In this document: positions 63,091 to 64,000 of the stretch, piece after piece | Layout of the letters: each line of letters opens with the position of its first letter | How positions within the stretch are numbered: the stretch's first letter is position 1 | Assembly: GCA_039811225.1 (NCBI GenBank) | Contig: JBDHYG010000011.1 | Location: 19,842 to 83,841, forward strand | Source of the DNA: JAFDXJ01 sp039811225 | GTDB lineage: Bacteria; Bacteroidota; Bacteroidia; Chitinophagales; Chitinophagaceae | Reading direction: 5' to 3' | DNA: 64,000 nucleotides | The notes under the pieces: generated by a model | Databases searched by the model: none | Told to the model about the DNA's origin: nothing | Seen by the model: only the letters and a program-made list of their open reading frames with translations | Program-made: the position numbers and the translations under genes

Positions 63091-64000
63091 TTACATGGGT
63101 AATACAATACGAATTTCTGTTCCTTCCTCTTCTTTACTTTTCACTTGTATCTCTCCCCCGTGCATTTTTACAATATCATAACTCAAACTCAGGCCCAGGC
63201 CAGTTCCCTGCCCGGTTGGTTTGGTGGTGAAAAAGGGCTGAAAGACTTTGCCTTTGAGCTTTTCCGGGATTCCTTTACCATTGTCCTGAATAGAAATAAT
63301 CACTTTTTTATCTTCCTTTTTAGTTGCTACCATTACAATAGGCATATACCCGGGAATATCCTCTTTGCCTTTTTCATTCACGGTATAAAAAGCATTATTA
63401 ATTAAATTCAGAATAACCCGCCCAATTTCCTGGGGGACTACATTAATTTTTGGAAGGGACGGATCAAAATCCGTCTTGTAATTTGCTTTGAATGATTTGT
63501 CTTTGGCACGTAAGCCATGATAACTCAGGCGCAGGAATTCATCACATAAAGCATTAATATCCGTAGCATCTTTCTGGCCGGTGCTTTTCCGGGAATGTTG
63601 CAGCATACCTTTGACAATGGCATCTACCCTACTTCCATGCTGCATGATCTTCGCGGAATTGTCTTTGATTTCCCGGAGGTTTTGTTGTGTTTCAGGATTT
63701 GTAACCTGAGCCAGGTTTTCCAGGACTTCATCTATCAATTCCTGGTTGATCTCCGAAAAATTATTAATAAAATTCAGGGGGTTTTGTATCTCATGCGCGA
63801 TACCCGCGGTCAATTCACCCAAGGAAGCCATTTTCTCGGATTGGATGAGTTGGGCTTGCGTGGCTTTAAGATCGGTATTGGCTTTTTCCAATTGTTCATT
63901 TTGTGCATCGATTTGCGCTTTTTGATTTTGCAGGAGCACATACCCTTTTTGTTTATTTCGAAAGGAAAAAACAAAATAAATGATAAAGCCAAATAGCAGG
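63091..64000 (-). CDS. Sensor histidine kinase, C-terminal part (runs off the right edge)
   Basis: The frame is open to the window edge. The visible part begins with a hydrophobic stretch LLFGFIIYFVFSFRNKQKGY, a membrane segment with a cytoplasmic start, then a coiled coil (LQNQKAQIDAQNEQLEKANT). The transmitter has GIAHEIQNPLNFINNFSE, and the ATPase domain has IQDNGKGIPEK and TGQGTGLGLSLSYDIVKMHG. A GTG at 63937-63939 is not the true start. The junction motif is what follows TPR sensors in this phylum, so an upstream TPR region is expected. It ends about 155 bases before the next gene's signal sequence region, a separate unit. Confidence 0.9.
   Translation of the reverse strand, partial: LLFGFIIYFVFSFRNKQKGYVLLQNQKAQIDAQNEQLEKANTDLKATQAQLIQSEKMASLGELTAGIAHEIQNPLNFINNFSEINQELIDEVLENLAQVTNPETQQNLREIKDNSAKIMQHGSRVDAIVKGMLQHSRKSTGQKDATDINALCDEFLRLSYHGLRAKDKSFKANYKTDFDPSLPKINVVPQEIGRVILNLINNAFYTVNEKGKEDIPGYMPIVMVATKKEDKKVIISIQDNGKGIPEKLKGKVFQPFFTTKPTGQGTGLGLSLSYDIVKMHGGEIQVKSKEEEGTEIRIVLPM

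Overview
The window looks like a chromosome segment of a Bacteroidota bacterium, most likely family Chitinophagaceae. Evidence: promoters of the TTTG-N17..21-TAnnTTTG type, no clear Shine-Dalgarno sites, a T9SS C-terminal sorting domain, a Bacteroidota-type homoserine dehydrogenase, a NusB with a long N-terminal extension, GH3-family and DUF2027-Smr proteins, and many histidine kinases with the H-box AHEIQNPLNFVNNF. The base composition is moderately AT-rich. Most of the segment is a core genome.

Layout. 1-4.4 kb: the 5' end of etfB (minus), hppD (tyrosine catabolism), then a complete SAM-I riboswitch unit (promoter, aptamer, terminator) controlling a trans-sulfuration enzyme and homoserine dehydrogenase. 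4.5-9.2 kb (minus): tmRNA with tag GNTQLAMAA, rseP, dxr, GH3. 9.3-12.4 kb: rplU, rpmA, a tiny Lys/Ala/Pro-rich H1-like protein, and a PolX/PHP protein whose polymerase centre looks degenerate. 12.4-17 kb: NtrY-like kinase and mazG. 17-25 kb: YD-like secreted protein, SET-domain protein, mgtE, dnaK, Na+/solute symporter, and prfB with its programmed +1 frameshift. 25-32 kb: DUF2027-Smr protein, RNase P RNA, an AAA+/VWA pair, surE, lpxB. 32-38.5 kb: polysaccharide genes (CapK-like, WbpI-like epimerase, GT4, WbpD-like acetyltransferase) ending in two tail-to-tail Gfo/Idh/MocA paralogues. 38.5-46 kb: fusA separated from rpsG-rpsL by two secreted-protein genes; one carries a G12 tract, and a decayed T9SS-domain relic lies beside rpsG. 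46-52.7 kb: ispD, isoaspartyl peptidase, heptose kinase, APC permease, OmpH/Skp, DUF4399 lipoprotein, nusB. 52.7-64 kb (minus): diheme cytochrome c and a signalling region.

The most interesting part is 53.8-58.0 kb, a tight minus-strand operon: membrane histidine kinase, stand-alone receiver, receiver fused to a class III nucleotidyl cyclase (with the Lys/Thr substrate pair of class IIIb), and an unusual fusion of an HD hydrolase domain to a YitT membrane domain plus DUF2179. It reads as a self-contained phosphorelay-to-cyclic-nucleotide circuit with a membrane effector; the function is inference. It is followed by a PQQ-type propeller protein and two further kinases with nearly the same transmitter but different input parts (the last runs off the right edge).

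No CRISPR array, tRNA, rRNA, insertion sequence or prophage was seen. All comparisons were made by reading; no database search was possible.
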